Source: Candidatus Marsarchaeota archaeon
GTDB lineage: Archaea; Micrarchaeota; Micrarchaeia; Micrarchaeales; Micrarchaeaceae
Assembly: GCA_023473665.1 (NCBI GenBank)
Contig: JAMCYM010000003.1
Coordinates: forward strand, 186,001-250,000
Length of the DNA: 64,000 bases
Reading direction: 5' to 3'
The notes beneath the pieces are model-generated. The model searched no databases. It had not been told where the DNA came from and saw only the letters and a program-made list of their open reading frames with translations. Shown here in pieces: positions 34,607-42,605 of the stretch (the stretch's first letter is position 1; each line of letters opens with the position of its first letter). Position numbers and translations under genes: made by a program.

Positions 34607-35174
34607 CGCCCTTTATCAGCTTCACGAGCTCCAGCGCCACCTTGCCGTGCAGCCCCTGGAGTATTGCCTCGAGCGTGTAGTCGACTTCGCGCTTGCCGTC
34701 AATGGAAGAGCCCTTGAGGCCGCCTGCGAACCTGTCCTTGGCCTTGGCGACCTTGAAGCCCTTCCCGTCCTGCTTGATGAGCTGCATGTCGCCCTCCTGC
34801 ACGTACAGCGTGCAGCCTTCGCCCAGCTCCCCGGCGGCCTTCTGCGCGAGTGCTGCAAGCAGTTTCCTGTATGCTGGGCTCTTCGCATACTTCTGGAGAT
34901 TGCCGCGTATTGAGTCGATGGCCTTGCTCACTCTCTTGTTCACCTCGGCGCTGTATTCCATCTTCGCCGCTATGCTGGCTTTTGACAGCTCCCTTGTGGC
35001 CAATTGCTTCGCATCGCTTTCGGCCTTTGCGGAATATTCCTGCATTATGCTCTGCGCCTTGGCCTCGGCTTCGGCACGTATGCTATCAGCTTCGCCCTTG
35101 GCTTCGTCCGTTATGCGCTTGACGCTCTCCTTGGTAGTCCTGTTTATGTTCTCCAGGATGTCTTCGAGTCCCAT
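34584..35174 (-). CDS. atpE: A-type ATP synthase subunit E (peripheral stalk)
   Basis: About 196 residues: a long N-terminal Ala/Glu/Lys coiled coil (TTKESVKRITDEAKGEADSI) that pairs with subunit H, then a globular C-terminal domain that caps the head, ending GGAKRGKK. ATG 35174 (MGLEDILENI) fits family starts; GTG 35183 is an alternative. It follows the c-subunit gene after about 20 bases. Confidence 0.88.
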   Translation of the reverse strand: MGLEDILENINRTTKESVKRITDEAKGEADSIRAEAEAKAQSIMQEYSAKAESDAKQLATRELSKASIAAKMEYSAEVNKRVSKAIDSIRGNLQKYAKSPAYRKLLAALAQKAAGELGEGCTLYVQEGDMQLIKQDGKGFKVAKAKDRFAGGLKGSSIDGKREVDYTLEAILQGLHGKVALELVKLIKGGAKRGKK

Positions 35175-35192
35175 CTTAAGCACTTGGACGGT

Positions 35193-35414
35193 TCAAAGTA
35201 TCTGCAGGAGCAATATCAGGCCGAGCACGAAGCCGATTATCCAAAGGGTTTCGGGTATAACGAAGAAGAACAGCACCTGGCCGAACTTCTCAGGCCTCTC
35301 CGCTATTATTCCCATGCCTGCTGCGCCTATTCCCTGCTGCGCCATTCCAGTGCCTATTAGTCCTCCAGCTATCGCGATTGCAGCCGCGATTGCAAATTCC
35401 GGATCTGCTGCCAT
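35193..35414 (-). CDS. atpK: A-type ATP synthase subunit K (c-ring proteolipid)
   Basis: A 73-residue hairpin of two membrane helices. The first is rich in Ala/Gly (AIAAAIAIAGGLIGTGMAQQ); the polar loop is AERPEKF; the second holds the ion-binding glutamate in VIPETLWIIGFVLGLILLL. One hairpin with one carboxylate fits a standard c subunit. ATG 35414 follows GGTGA and is preferred to TTG 35441. As the first gene of the ATP synthase transcript, it has its promoter in the 159-base gap shared with divergent rtcB. Confidence 0.92.
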   Translation of the reverse strand: MAADPEFAIAAAIAIAGGLIGTGMAQQGIGAAGMGIIAERPEKFGQVLFFFVIPETLWIIGFVLGLILLLQIL

Positions 35415-35491
35415 AAGTTCACCGATTAAACGTAAATCCAAACGAAGGCACGACTCGCTTTGAAAGATTCTTCGGATTATTTTGTAACCAA

Positions 35492-35502
35492 ATATTTATA
35501 TA
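35492..35502 (+). promoter_or_regulatory. TATA box upstream of rtcB
   Basis: ATATTTATATA fits the archaeal consensus closely. It would start an rtcB message with a leader of about 45 bases. Its near-palindromic AT composition could also serve the divergent ATP synthase transcript. Confidence 0.45.
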
Positions 35503-35573
35503 GGCTCAGCAGTCTAAAGGTATGGTTAAGCCGGCGCTTTTTCGTCATACTTTTACTCCAACGCGATGGTCAG

Positions 35574-37019
35574 ATGGGATTCGAACTCAAAAAGGTAAGC
35601 GACTTCGTTCATGAGATAGCGATAGACCCATCGCGCAACATGAAAGTGCCTGTGCGCATCTATGCCAACGAGAACATAATAAATTCTATCGGCAAGGACA
35701 GGACGCTCATGCAGGCGGTCAACGCAGCATCGCTTCCCGGGATCGTAAGCTCTATGCTTGTAATGCCGGATGGCCACGAAGGATATTCTTTTCCGATAGG
35801 TGGTGTTGCAGCATTCGATGCTCAAAATGGCATAATATCGCCTGGGGCTATTGGTTTCGACATCAATTGCGGTGTCAGACTGATAAAGACAGACCTGAAG
35901 GAGAGCGACGTGCGCCCAAGGCTCCCGCAGCTCATGGACAGGCTGTTCGCAAACGTGCCAAGCGGCGTAGGCAGCAAGATAAGCCTGGGCTTCACGAGGG
36001 GCGACCTTGAGAAGGTAGCAATAGAAGGCGTGCCCTACATAATCTCGAAGGGCTTCGGCTTCAGCGACGACGTCGACCGCACCGAGGAGAACGGCTCTAT
36101 GAAGGGCGCAGATCCGGACAAGGTGAGCGACCTGGCCAAGAAGCGCGGCGTCTCGCAGCTCGGCACTCTTGGCGCGGGCAACCATTTCCTAGAAGTGCAG
36201 AAGGTGGAGCACGTGCTTGACGAAAACATCGCCAAGGCGTTCGCCCTGGAAAAGGATCAAATAGTGATAATGCTCCATAGCGGCTCACGCGGCTACGGCC
36301 ACCAGGTATGCAGCGACTACCTGCGCACATTCGAGGAATACAGGGCAAAGGAGCACATAGCCCTGCCTGACCCTGAGCTGCTCTACGCATACACGGGCTC
36401 GAAGGAAGCCGACAACTACCTTGCCGCTATGCGCTCTGCAGTGAACTTCGCGTTCGTAAACAGGCAGATCATGACGCACCTGGTAAGGAAGAGCTTCACC
36501 GAGGTGTTTGGAAAGAGCGCAGACGCGCTCGGCATGGAGCTCGTATATGATGTTGCGCACAACATCGCAAAGCTGGAGGAGCACGTCGTTGACGGGAAGC
36601 GCATGAAGCTGTATGTGCACAGGAAGGGCGCCACCAGGGCATTCGGCCCTGGCAACGAGGCCGTGCCGAAGATATACCGCGCAGTCGGCCAGCCTGTTAT
36701 AATACCGGGCAGCATGGGCACTGCGAGCTATGTGCTGGCCGGCAGGCAGGAAGCAATGGAGGAGAGCTTCGGCTCATCGTGCCACGGCTCTGGAAGACTC
36801 ATGTCAAGGCACCAGGCGATACGCGACATACCTGCATCTAAGACTATGAGCGACCTGCAGAGCAAGCACGTCGAGTTCAGGGTCAGGAGCAGGAAGCTCA
36901 TCAGCGAGGAAGCTGCATGGGCCTACAAGAACGTTGATGACGTTGTGGCTAGCGTAGCTGGCGCCAAGATATCAAACATAGTTGCCAGGCTCGTGCCGCT
37001 CGGCGTCGCGAAGGGCTAG
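35574..37019 (+). CDS. rtcB: RNA-splicing ligase RtcB
   Basis: A 481-residue tRNA-splicing ligase that joins 2',3'-cyclic phosphate and 5'-OH ends using GTP and Mn2+, needed for intron-containing tRNAs and RNA repair. Metal-binding motifs include MPDGHEGYSFPIGG, GFDINCGVRL and GTLGAGNHFLEVQ. The guanylylation histidine lies in SCHGSGRLMSR near the C terminus. ATG 35574 (MGFELKKVSDF) matches family starts; the frame is open 38 codons further upstream without similarity. No intein is seen. Confidence 0.94.
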   Translation: MGFELKKVSDFVHEIAIDPSRNMKVPVRIYANENIINSIGKDRTLMQAVNAASLPGIVSSMLVMPDGHEGYSFPIGGVAAFDAQNGIISPGAIGFDINCGVRLIKTDLKESDVRPRLPQLMDRLFANVPSGVGSKISLGFTRGDLEKVAIEGVPYIISKGFGFSDDVDRTEENGSMKGADPDKVSDLAKKRGVSQLGTLGAGNHFLEVQKVEHVLDENIAKAFALEKDQIVIMLHSGSRGYGHQVCSDYLRTFEEYRAKEHIALPDPELLYAYTGSKEADNYLAAMRSAVNFAFVNRQIMTHLVRKSFTEVFGKSADALGMELVYDVAHNIAKLEEHVVDGKRMKLYVHRKGATRAFGPGNEAVPKIYRAVGQPVIIPGSMGTASYVLAGRQEAMEESFGSSCHGSGRLMSRHQAIRDIPASKTMSDLQSKHVEFRVRSRKLISEEAAWAYKNVDDVVASVAGAKISNIVARLVPLGVAKG

Positions 37020-37021
37020 GT

Positions 37022-37633
37022 TTACCTTACCAGCCTGAAGCCTATGTCCTCGCCCAGCTTCTGATTGAAGCCTAAGTCTATGTTCATCATGCCGAGTGCC
37101 TCAAGGTACCTTGCATTCCTGAGCTTGCCGGCATCTACCACATCGAAGCCTATGCTCTCCCCAAGCTCCTTGACGCGAGCCTTTGCTTCTTTGCTGTCGC
37201 CCGCCATGAAGAGCGTCAGCTTCTCACCCTTCAGAGCGCCGACCCTCATGTGCTTCGCGAATATGGTGTTGAAGGCCTTCACTACGTTTGCATCGGGCAC
37301 AAGCTTCGCGAGCTCCTCCGCGCCGGAGGTGCTGAATCCGAATGCCCACTCCATGTTCTTGGTATAGACGTTGCTGACATCTATGACGGTCTTGCCAGAG
37401 AATGCGTCGGCGCCAATGCCATTTACGGTATCGGAAAGCGCAGAATAGGGTATTGCCATTACGACTATGTCTGCGCTCTTCGCGGCCTCTGCCTGATCGA
37501 CGACCTTCGCGCCGCTCGGAACATTAGCGGAACGCGGGTTCCTGGAGCCGTAGATGACCTCATGCTTCTTCTCGAGAAGCGCAGTGCCGATGCTTGTCCC
37601 AACGTGCCCGGTGCCTATTATAGCGATCCTCAT
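37022..37633 (-). CDS. F420-dependent NADP oxidoreductase-like protein
   Basis: About 203 residues with an N-terminal NADP-binding Rossmann motif (IAIIGTGHVGTSIGTALL) and GSRNPRS, the pattern of the NADPH:F420 oxidoreductase/YADK (NpdG-like) family, which swaps hydride between NADP and F420 or acts on other substrates. No F420 biosynthesis gene is in this window, so the true cofactor partner is open. ATG 37633 has GGGGG six bases upstream; ATG 37639 is also possible. It converges with rtcB (2-base gap) and is the last GC-rich gene before the first AT-rich block. Confidence 0.8.
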   Translation of the reverse strand: MRIAIIGTGHVGTSIGTALLEKKHEVIYGSRNPRSANVPSGAKVVDQAEAAKSADIVVMAIPYSALSDTVNGIGADAFSGKTVIDVSNVYTKNMEWAFGFSTSGAEELAKLVPDANVVKAFNTIFAKHMRVGALKGEKLTLFMAGDSKEAKARVKELGESIGFDVVDAGKLRNARYLEALGMMNIDLGFNQKLGEDIGFRLVR

Positions 37634-37882
37634 TTTCATCCCCCAATGTTATCGCATTAAAAGTATTAAAGCATGTCGGTGCTGGTTTGTACCAAATTCC
37701 AGAATAAGCTATTGTTTCCACATATGAACGGAAAGGATCGTAGTACACATAGGAACATATAAAAGAAGGAAAGAAGATTAAGGTTTATAGGAAGGTTATG
37801 AGTAAAATAGGTGAGTAGAACCAAAATTTTAAATTCACATTTTTTTGGTAATCTTTTTATTATTTCTTTTTCAAGTATAATT

Positions 37883-38197
37883 ATGAAGAGATCAACTAAA
37901 TTAGCTGCCGTAAGCATTATTTTCTTTATATTGGGAGCTTTGTTTGTTTTCACTGACACTCTTTTAGGACTAATTTTCCTAGTCTTATTCTTGGTATTTA
38001 TTATAGCAGCATCAATAGCAACTGTCCATGAACGCGGTGGTTTTAGAGCATGGCGGAGTAGACGTATAGAAGACCAAAGACAATACGATGCAAATAAAAG
38101 AGAACATAGAGAATTTGAGAAAATGAGCGAAATGAAGGGATATTACGAGGAGAAGGGTAAGATTAAAGCACAAAGAGAAAATAAACGATGGCCGTAG
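37883..38197 (+). CDS. Small membrane protein with charged tail (island 1)
   Basis: A 104-residue protein. Two hydrophobic helices (about 5-50) are followed by a strongly charged helical tail (RSRRIEDQRQYDANKREHRE). ATG 37883 lies about 30 bases after TCTTTTTATTA, fitting a leaderless start; the frame is open upstream without support. It is AT-rich in codon choice, unlike the flanking chromosome. Function unknown. Confidence 0.5.
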   Translation: MKRSTKLAAVSIIFFILGALFVFTDTLLGLIFLVLFLVFIIAASIATVHERGGFRAWRSRRIEDQRQYDANKREHREFEKMSEMKGYYEEKGKIKAQRENKRWP

Positions 38198-38336
38198 TTT
38201 CGTAGATTAATTGAAGCGAACATTAATAGCTTATTTTTCTTCTTGCAAAGTGACTAACTGATTATATGAATATAGCTACGCTATCTATAAAACGTAAATA
38301 TTGTGCTGACGAAACACATAAAAGAAGGTAAAGATT

Positions 38337-38346
38337 AAATTATATA
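38337..38346 (+). promoter_or_regulatory. TATA box for the island Nudix gene
   Basis: AAATTATATA centred 27 bases before ATG 38369 predicts a leaderless message and supports that start codon over ATG 38381. Confidence 0.45.
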
Positions 38347-38368
38347 GAGAGATTGCTAAAAAAGTCGA

Positions 38369-39247
38369 ATGGTTCAGTGTATGGTAAAATCAAAATTAGG
38401 AGATACATCATCATTCTCCACTAAAATTAAAAATTTCTTTCTATTGTGGAGGCGAGGTTTTCGCCCACGAATAGGTGTATTGTACCATCCAAAAACAATA
38501 AGAATAAATAAAAATTACACAAAGATTATTTTACCATCGCCTCAACCAGGTATAAGGGAAGAATGGACAAAACGAATAAGAACAAACATAAGTGTTAAAG
38601 CAAGATATAAAGATAGGAGCTTACCCTGTAACTTCAAGGTTGAAAATGAGGATACATGCAGCGTATACCTTAGAAAACCTCACAGCAAACAAGTGCTGCT
38701 TACACTTAAAATTCCGAATTCTGATCTAATTTTTGATAAAAAAGTGTATAAAGAAAAAGGGTGGCTTCATGTAGATTATGTTGTTGAAATAAAGAAACTA
38801 TCTGAATCTAATACTGCAGATATGAGTAAGTACTTATCTTTGCTAAACGAATATCATAGCATTAATCAAATAATTAGACGAAGAGGTACAGCAATAGTTG
38901 ACACACCAAACGGTATATTAGTGGCTTCTCATCACAAAACATGGTTGTTGCCAGGTGGTGGTGCTAATAAAGGAGAGAGCAGAGAAAAAGCGGCAATAAG
39001 GGAGCTTAGAGAAGAAACTGGACTAAAGGCAACCAAAGTAACATTTTTGTTTGAATATAATGAACCTGATGACGGAAGAAAAATACGTAATTTACACAAG
39101 GTCTTTCTAATTGAAGCTAAAGGAACACCAAAACCAAATCATCATGATGTACATCATCTAGCTTATTGGATGCCAGATTCAGGAATACAGTTAAGCAGAA
39201 CTACCAAAACAATTGTTGATAAGTATATTAATGAAGTCAAAAAGTAA
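38369..39247 (+). CDS. Nudix hydrolase-domain protein with unknown N-terminal domain
   Basis: A 292-residue protein. The C-terminal third carries a full Nudix box (GGANKGESREKAAIRELREE followed by TG, about residues 198-220) with all catalytic glutamates, after LLPGG; Nudix enzymes cleave nucleoside diphosphates linked to another group. The first 160 residues are basic, contain no recognisable domain, and may bind nucleic acid or a membrane. Codon use is AT-rich like its neighbours. A TATA box 27 bases upstream supports the start. The substrate cannot be predicted. Confidence 0.78.
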   Translation: MVQCMVKSKLGDTSSFSTKIKNFFLLWRRGFRPRIGVLYHPKTIRINKNYTKIILPSPQPGIREEWTKRIRTNISVKARYKDRSLPCNFKVENEDTCSVYLRKPHSKQVLLTLKIPNSDLIFDKKVYKEKGWLHVDYVVEIKKLSESNTADMSKYLSLLNEYHSINQIIRRRGTAIVDTPNGILVASHHKTWLLPGGGANKGESREKAAIRELREETGLKATKVTFLFEYNEPDDGRKIRNLHKVFLIEAKGTPKPNHHDVHHLAYWMPDSGIQLSRTTKTIVDKYINEVKK

Positions 39248-39268
39248 AAAGTATAAAATAGAAAATTA

Positions 39269-39874
39269 CTACTTGCTTAAGATTTTTCTATTTAATAAAC
39301 CTTTAAAGTAAGAAACATTTAACAAACCAATAATAAATGTAATAATACTAAATAGTAAAAGGGTGAATATTATAGTTAAGAGAGCTAATTGTAATAATTT
39401 GTCTAATGCAGTGATTAATAATAGCACCTCTGAAAATAGGGATAATATAGAGAATATGGATGTCAACATAAACAATATCGCAGTACTTTTAAAATTACTT
39501 CCTTCTTTCAGAATTTCTAATCCTATTAGTGGGGAGATTGTAGCTAATATTCCTGTAGCAGCAATTAAAGAAGGAGACAAAGCGGAAATATTAAGCAGTC
39601 CTAGTATGGCTGATATATAAACTAGTGTAAAACTTGAACTGAATAAATAAATAAGCAAATTAGCTGTAATTATTCTTTGTTTTTTAGAAAAATAATTGTA
39701 TATGATGATTAACATTGTAATTATAGTAATTGCAAAAGGTATGTCTTCCCATAACGATTTTGAAGCAAGAGCGGAAAACTCCATTCCAACAATCACAAAG
39801 ACAATTAGGAGTAGAAGTATGACTATGCAAAATATTAGCTTATAATAGTTTTTTAATATTTTATTTGATCTCAT
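39269..39874 (-). CDS. Polytopic membrane protein (island 1)
   Basis: A 201-residue protein, almost wholly hydrophobic, with about six helices. A motif near residue 115-133 (ATISPLIGLEILKEGSNF) recurs in similar form in the membrane protein at 41950-42591 in the second AT-rich block. A TATA-like TTTATAATAAAAA lies 20-30 bases upstream of ATG 39874. It is the last gene of a three-gene minus-strand set. Function unknown. Confidence 0.55.
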   Translation of the reverse strand: MRSNKILKNYYKLIFCIVILLLLIVFVIVGMEFSALASKSLWEDIPFAITIITMLIIIYNYFSKKQRIITANLLIYLFSSSFTLVYISAILGLLNISALSPSLIAATGILATISPLIGLEILKEGSNFKSTAILFMLTSIFSILSLFSEVLLLITALDKLLQLALLTIIFTLLLFSIITFIIGLLNVSYFKGLLNRKILSK

Positions 39875-39918
39875 ATGTAGTCCCTTTTTATTATAAACTA
39901 ATTTTTAATGTTTTAAAA

Positions 39919-40497
39919 CTAGTTTAGAAAATATAAATCACCATTAATTAAAAACAAAGATGATTGGGGCATTAATTGTACTTTGGTATTACTTACTCCA
40001 CACAGAACAGGTATCAAAAACGTTACAGGATGTCCTCCATAATTCTGAACTGCGGCCTTAACAGATACGGCGATACCCAGAGACATAGAGCTATTTTGTT
40101 CCAAATTTTGTAAGTCATTGCAAAAGTAAATGTCTGTTCCTTGCTCGCAAGTAAAAGATTCAGGATAGCCACTGTTCATTGGTAAGCCAACATAAGACCA
40201 TGTTGCTAACCAATTATTAATATTTGCTCCTTTTTTAAATACACTTACATTTACAATGTTTATTGAGGTAGAAGAAGGTATTTTGTTTTCTAAAATACCG
40301 AGGTTTTGATTAACATTGTTTTCGCATGCTTGTATAATACTTTGATTATAAGATACCTGAGAGTTCACGATATTTGAGTTTGTGTTTGTTGAAATAACTG
40401 AATTTATATTTGTAATAATAGAATAGTGTAGTAACAAATATACTAAAATTCCTCCTATAATAAGACCAAATATAAAGACTAGTAAACTTTTTGCCAT
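39919..40497 (-). CDS. Signal-anchored extracellular protein (island 1)
   Basis: About 192 residues: an N-terminal helix (SLLVFIFGLIIGGILVYLLL) then an external domain rich in Asn and Ser with N-x-S/T sites and four cysteines. ATG 40497 lies 28 bases after TTTATAAG, consistent with a leaderless start, and is preferred over ATG 40518, which nearly touches that box. No family recognised. Confidence 0.55.
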   Translation of the reverse strand: MAKSLLVFIFGLIIGGILVYLLLHYSIITNINSVISTNTNSNIVNSQVSYNQSIIQACENNVNQNLGILENKIPSSTSINIVNVSVFKKGANINNWLATWSYVGLPMNSGYPESFTCEQGTDIYFCNDLQNLEQNSSMSLGIAVSVKAAVQNYGGHPVTFLIPVLCGVSNTKVQLMPQSSLFLINGDLYFLN

Positions 40498-40555
40498 ACT
40501 ATTACTTTGCATACACATCTTATAAATTTTTTGTTTATTACAATTTTAAATGGTT

Positions 40556-40924
40556 TTAAATTTTAATGGAGCTATATTTTAAATGGTGTTTTCTTAGCAC
40601 TGTTAAGATGACAAAAACAACAGCCCCGAATCCACCAATCCATCCGAACAAATCAATTTTTATAGAACTTATTAGCAGCAAGTATGTTATAAGTGTTATA
40701 CCACCAACATATAATAAGCCACTCCAAGCGGATTTAGAAGCATACACAACCCCGATTGCAATTTCAAATAGCATCATAAGAAATGAAATTTCAAAACTAG
40801 ATGTCTTCAGAAACGAAAAGTTAAAGCCTTGTATATTGCTTAATGCTGAAAAAATTATAGAAAATGTTACTGCAAACAAAGGGTGAGCAAATCCCTCTTT
40901 GAAAGAATCTTTGTTACCATCCAT
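40556..40924 (-). CDS. Four-helix membrane protein (island 1)
   Basis: A 122-residue protein with four predicted helices and short loops, ending with a basic tail (LRKHHLKYSSIKI). AATAAATATTTATT lies about 20-35 bases before ATG 40924. It stands about 100 bases from tRNA-Arg(CCG). Function unknown; holin-like or small transporter roles would be speculation. Confidence 0.52.
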   Translation of the reverse strand: MDGNKDSFKEGFAHPLFAVTFSIIFSALSNIQGFNFSFLKTSSFEISFLMMLFEIAIGVVYASKSAWSGLLYVGGITLITYLLLISSIKIDLFGWIGGFGAVVFVILTVLRKHHLKYSSIKI

Positions 40925-41022
40925 GTATTAACTTCTTTCCGAATAAATATTTATTCATTTCCATTTTTCTGAAATTTTGATGTCCAAAATCTTTGAGTTA
41001 TATATAACCCCCACTATTAATT

Positions 41023-41095
41023 GCTCCCATCGGGATTTGAACCCGAGTCTCAGGCTCCGGAAGCCCACATTCTGTCCAAGCTATACTATGGGAGC
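41023..41095 (-). tRNA. tRNA-Arg (anticodon CCG)
   Basis: A 73-base gene on the minus strand. The acceptor GCTCCCA pairs with TGGGAGC; the anticodon stem TGGGC/GCCTG encloses TTCCGGA, giving CCG. The T-arm TCGGG/CCCGA encloses TTCAAAT. The D-stem (GTAT/GAAT) contains an A.A mismatch, also present in the other tRNA-Arg here. No intron and no encoded CCA. The adjacent base 41022 gives an A discriminator. Reads CGG codons. Confidence 0.9.
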
Positions 41096-41117
41096 TTGAC
41101 AGCAATCATACCACGGC

Positions 41118-41127
41118 AATAATTAAA
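41118..41127 (-). promoter_or_regulatory. TATA box for tRNA-Arg(CCG)
   Basis: TTTAATTATT on the minus strand is centred about 27 bases before the tRNA 5' end, the expected archaeal spacing. Confidence 0.4.
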
Positions 41128-41174
41128 GTCCTTCATGTGCAAAGAGTGCGTGCACATAGTGCATAGGCAATCCA

Positions 41175-41840
41175 ATGCTGAAACTTATCGGAGAGACGCC
41201 GCTGCCCACAGACCTGGGCGGCTGGACATACATGGTGTTCCGCGACAGCGCCGATGGCAGGCAGCACACCATGATGGTATACAGGAAACCGAGCGACATA
41301 AAGGCGCATCCCAATGGCGTGCTAGTCAGAGTGCATTCCTCGTGCGCGACCAGCGAGCTCTTCCATGCGAACAACTGCGAATGCAGGGAGGAGCTCGACG
41401 AGGCCATGCGCAGGATAAGGAGGGAAGGCAGGGGCGTGCTCGTGTATCTCGACCAGGAAGGCGCCGGAAACGGCATAGAGGCCAAGATCAAGGCCTACGC
41501 CAAGGCGTTTAGGTGGGATGGCGGCAATGTCGTGCCTGCCAAGGACCAGAAGACCGGCGCAGACCTGAGCATCTATTCGGCTTACGAGAAGCTCGGCTAC
41601 AAGAAGGAGCAGAGGTCCTACGCTGCCCCTGCTGCTATGCTGAAATACATAGGCGTGAAATCTGTAAGGCTGCTCACCAACAATCCAAGCAAGATCGAAG
41701 GGCTGGAAAAGGCAGGCATACCTACAAAGGCGGTCAACATACACATATCGCCAAAGAACAAGATCGTTGCCGAACACCTTGCCGCCAAGGCCCAGCAGCT
41801 CGGGCACAACATAAACGGCAGGCATCTGAAGGTGAAGTGA
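41175..41840 (+). CDS. GTP cyclohydrolase II-like protein (RibA family)
   Basis: A 221-residue protein of the GTP cyclohydrolase II fold, which opens GTP in bacterial riboflavin synthesis. Zinc cysteines are present in VHSSCATSELFHANNCEC. Aligned by eye to E. coli RibA, Tyr105 (IKAY) and the nucleophilic Arg128 (KKEQRSY) remain, LLTNNPSK is conserved, and Asp126 is Glu. The usual RQEGRxxGL is changed to DQEGAGNGI, removing two arginines, and a loop of about 20 residues is inserted before LSIYSAYEKLGY. Archaea mostly use an unrelated enzyme for this step, so substrate or chemistry may differ. It is GC-rich and sits between two AT-rich blocks. Confidence 0.8.
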   Translation: MLKLIGETPLPTDLGGWTYMVFRDSADGRQHTMMVYRKPSDIKAHPNGVLVRVHSSCATSELFHANNCECREELDEAMRRIRREGRGVLVYLDQEGAGNGIEAKIKAYAKAFRWDGGNVVPAKDQKTGADLSIYSAYEKLGYKKEQRSYAAPAAMLKYIGVKSVRLLTNNPSKIEGLEKAGIPTKAVNIHISPKNKIVAEHLAAKAQQLGHNINGRHLKVK

Positions 41841-41851
41841 CGCCCCCTCCG
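41841..41851. repeat. Putative attL (copy of tRNA-Arg 3' end)
   Basis: CGCCCCCTCCG immediately follows the ribA-like stop codon and duplicates the last ten bases plus discriminator of tRNA-Arg(GCG) at 43282-43292. The pre-integration order would be the ribA-like gene directly facing the tRNA 3' end. Confidence 0.55.
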
Positions 41852-41949
41852 TCTCCCCTCGTAAATTAAGGAACCCGCCTTCGATAAAGTTATATTTTAG
41901 CGAGAATAAAACATTTAGATTTATCTAATATAATAGATATTTGAGGCTT

Positions 41950-42591
41950 ATGGTAGAAAGAGCTAAAAAGAAAGTAGATAGTTACACTAAAAATTCCCAA
42001 ATTCTCACAATATTTTTTATTTTAGCCATAATCTCGATTTCTTTAAGAATATACTCATATTCTGTATATGTTTTACAAATTATTTTCTCTTTAATATTTT
42101 TAGTGATTGCAATATGCCTATTCTACAAATTTTTAAAAGGGATTACCACTGAAAAGCTCAAATTTAGATTCAAAGTTATTTTACTAGTGTTATTATCCTC
42201 TTTTATTATAGCCGCTTCTTCAATCGGTATAAACTCATCTCAACAAGTTATAGATATTTGTGGAGATTTAGTTATTGCTAGCACCATAAGCATACTGATA
42301 GGACTAGAATTTTACAAAGACTCTAAAAACTACATTCTAAATATTAAAACAAAAGACAAAGAAAAACTCAAAGAAGAAATAGATATGGCATTTTTCCCTA
42401 TTGTATATACTGTTATTGCTTTGTTTTTCATAGTTAGTGCTTTAATGTATTCAGCTTATCCAGGAGACATAATGTTAATGGATTTATCAATTATGCTTAT
42501 GCTACTAGGTATATCTGCGCCAATAGAGCTACTTTATGAACGCCTACTAGTAAAAATGACTTATTTCAAAAAGATTAAAGCAAAGGTGTAA
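41950..42591 (+). CDS. Polytopic membrane protein (island 2)
   Basis: A 213-residue protein with about six hydrophobic helices and a charged central loop (KTKDKEKLKEEIDMAFF). Residues around 110-127 (STISILIGLEFYKDSKNY) resemble a segment of the 201-residue protein in island 1, suggesting common descent. ATG 41950 is preferred to TTG 41941; TCTAATATAATAG lies 20-30 bases upstream. It heads a three-gene plus-strand set with gaps of 14 and 16 bases. Function unknown. Confidence 0.55.
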   Translation: MVERAKKKVDSYTKNSQILTIFFILAIISISLRIYSYSVYVLQIIFSLIFLVIAICLFYKFLKGITTEKLKFRFKVILLVLLSSFIIAASSIGINSSQQVIDICGDLVIASTISILIGLEFYKDSKNYILNIKTKDKEKLKEEIDMAFFPIVYTVIALFFIVSALMYSAYPGDIMLMDLSIMLMLLGISAPIELLYERLLVKMTYFKKIKAKV

Positions 42592-42605
42592 AAATAGTAA
42601 CTAAA

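Larger units (their letters stand above)
37640..41021. mobile_element. AT-rich genomic island next to tRNA-Arg(CCG)
   Basis: Base composition changes sharply to AT-rich at about 37640 and back at the tRNA. The block holds five genes, mostly small membrane proteins plus a Nudix protein, none resembling core functions. It ends at the 3' end of tRNA-Arg(CCG), the classic integration position. I found no copy of the tRNA 3' end at the left border and no integrase, so it could be a decayed or differently acquired segment. The first 240 bases hold only AT-rich promoter-like sequence and a 6-codon micro-frame. Confidence 0.5.

Noticed and set aside
35460-35573. 38-codon N-terminal extension of RtcB
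   Set aside because: The region contains the TATA box, and family proteins begin at the position of MGFELKK.
39363-39620. Plus-strand open frame of 85 codons opposite the island 1 membrane protein
   Set aside because: Antisense to a longer frame with its own TATA box; no supporting features.
37641-41024. Possible attL/attR pair for island 1 (CCCCCAATGTTATCGC near 37641 versus CCCCCACTATTAATTGC near 41008)
   Set aside because: The match is gapped and weak, lies outside the tRNA proper, and the true tRNA 3' end sequence is not duplicated at the left border.
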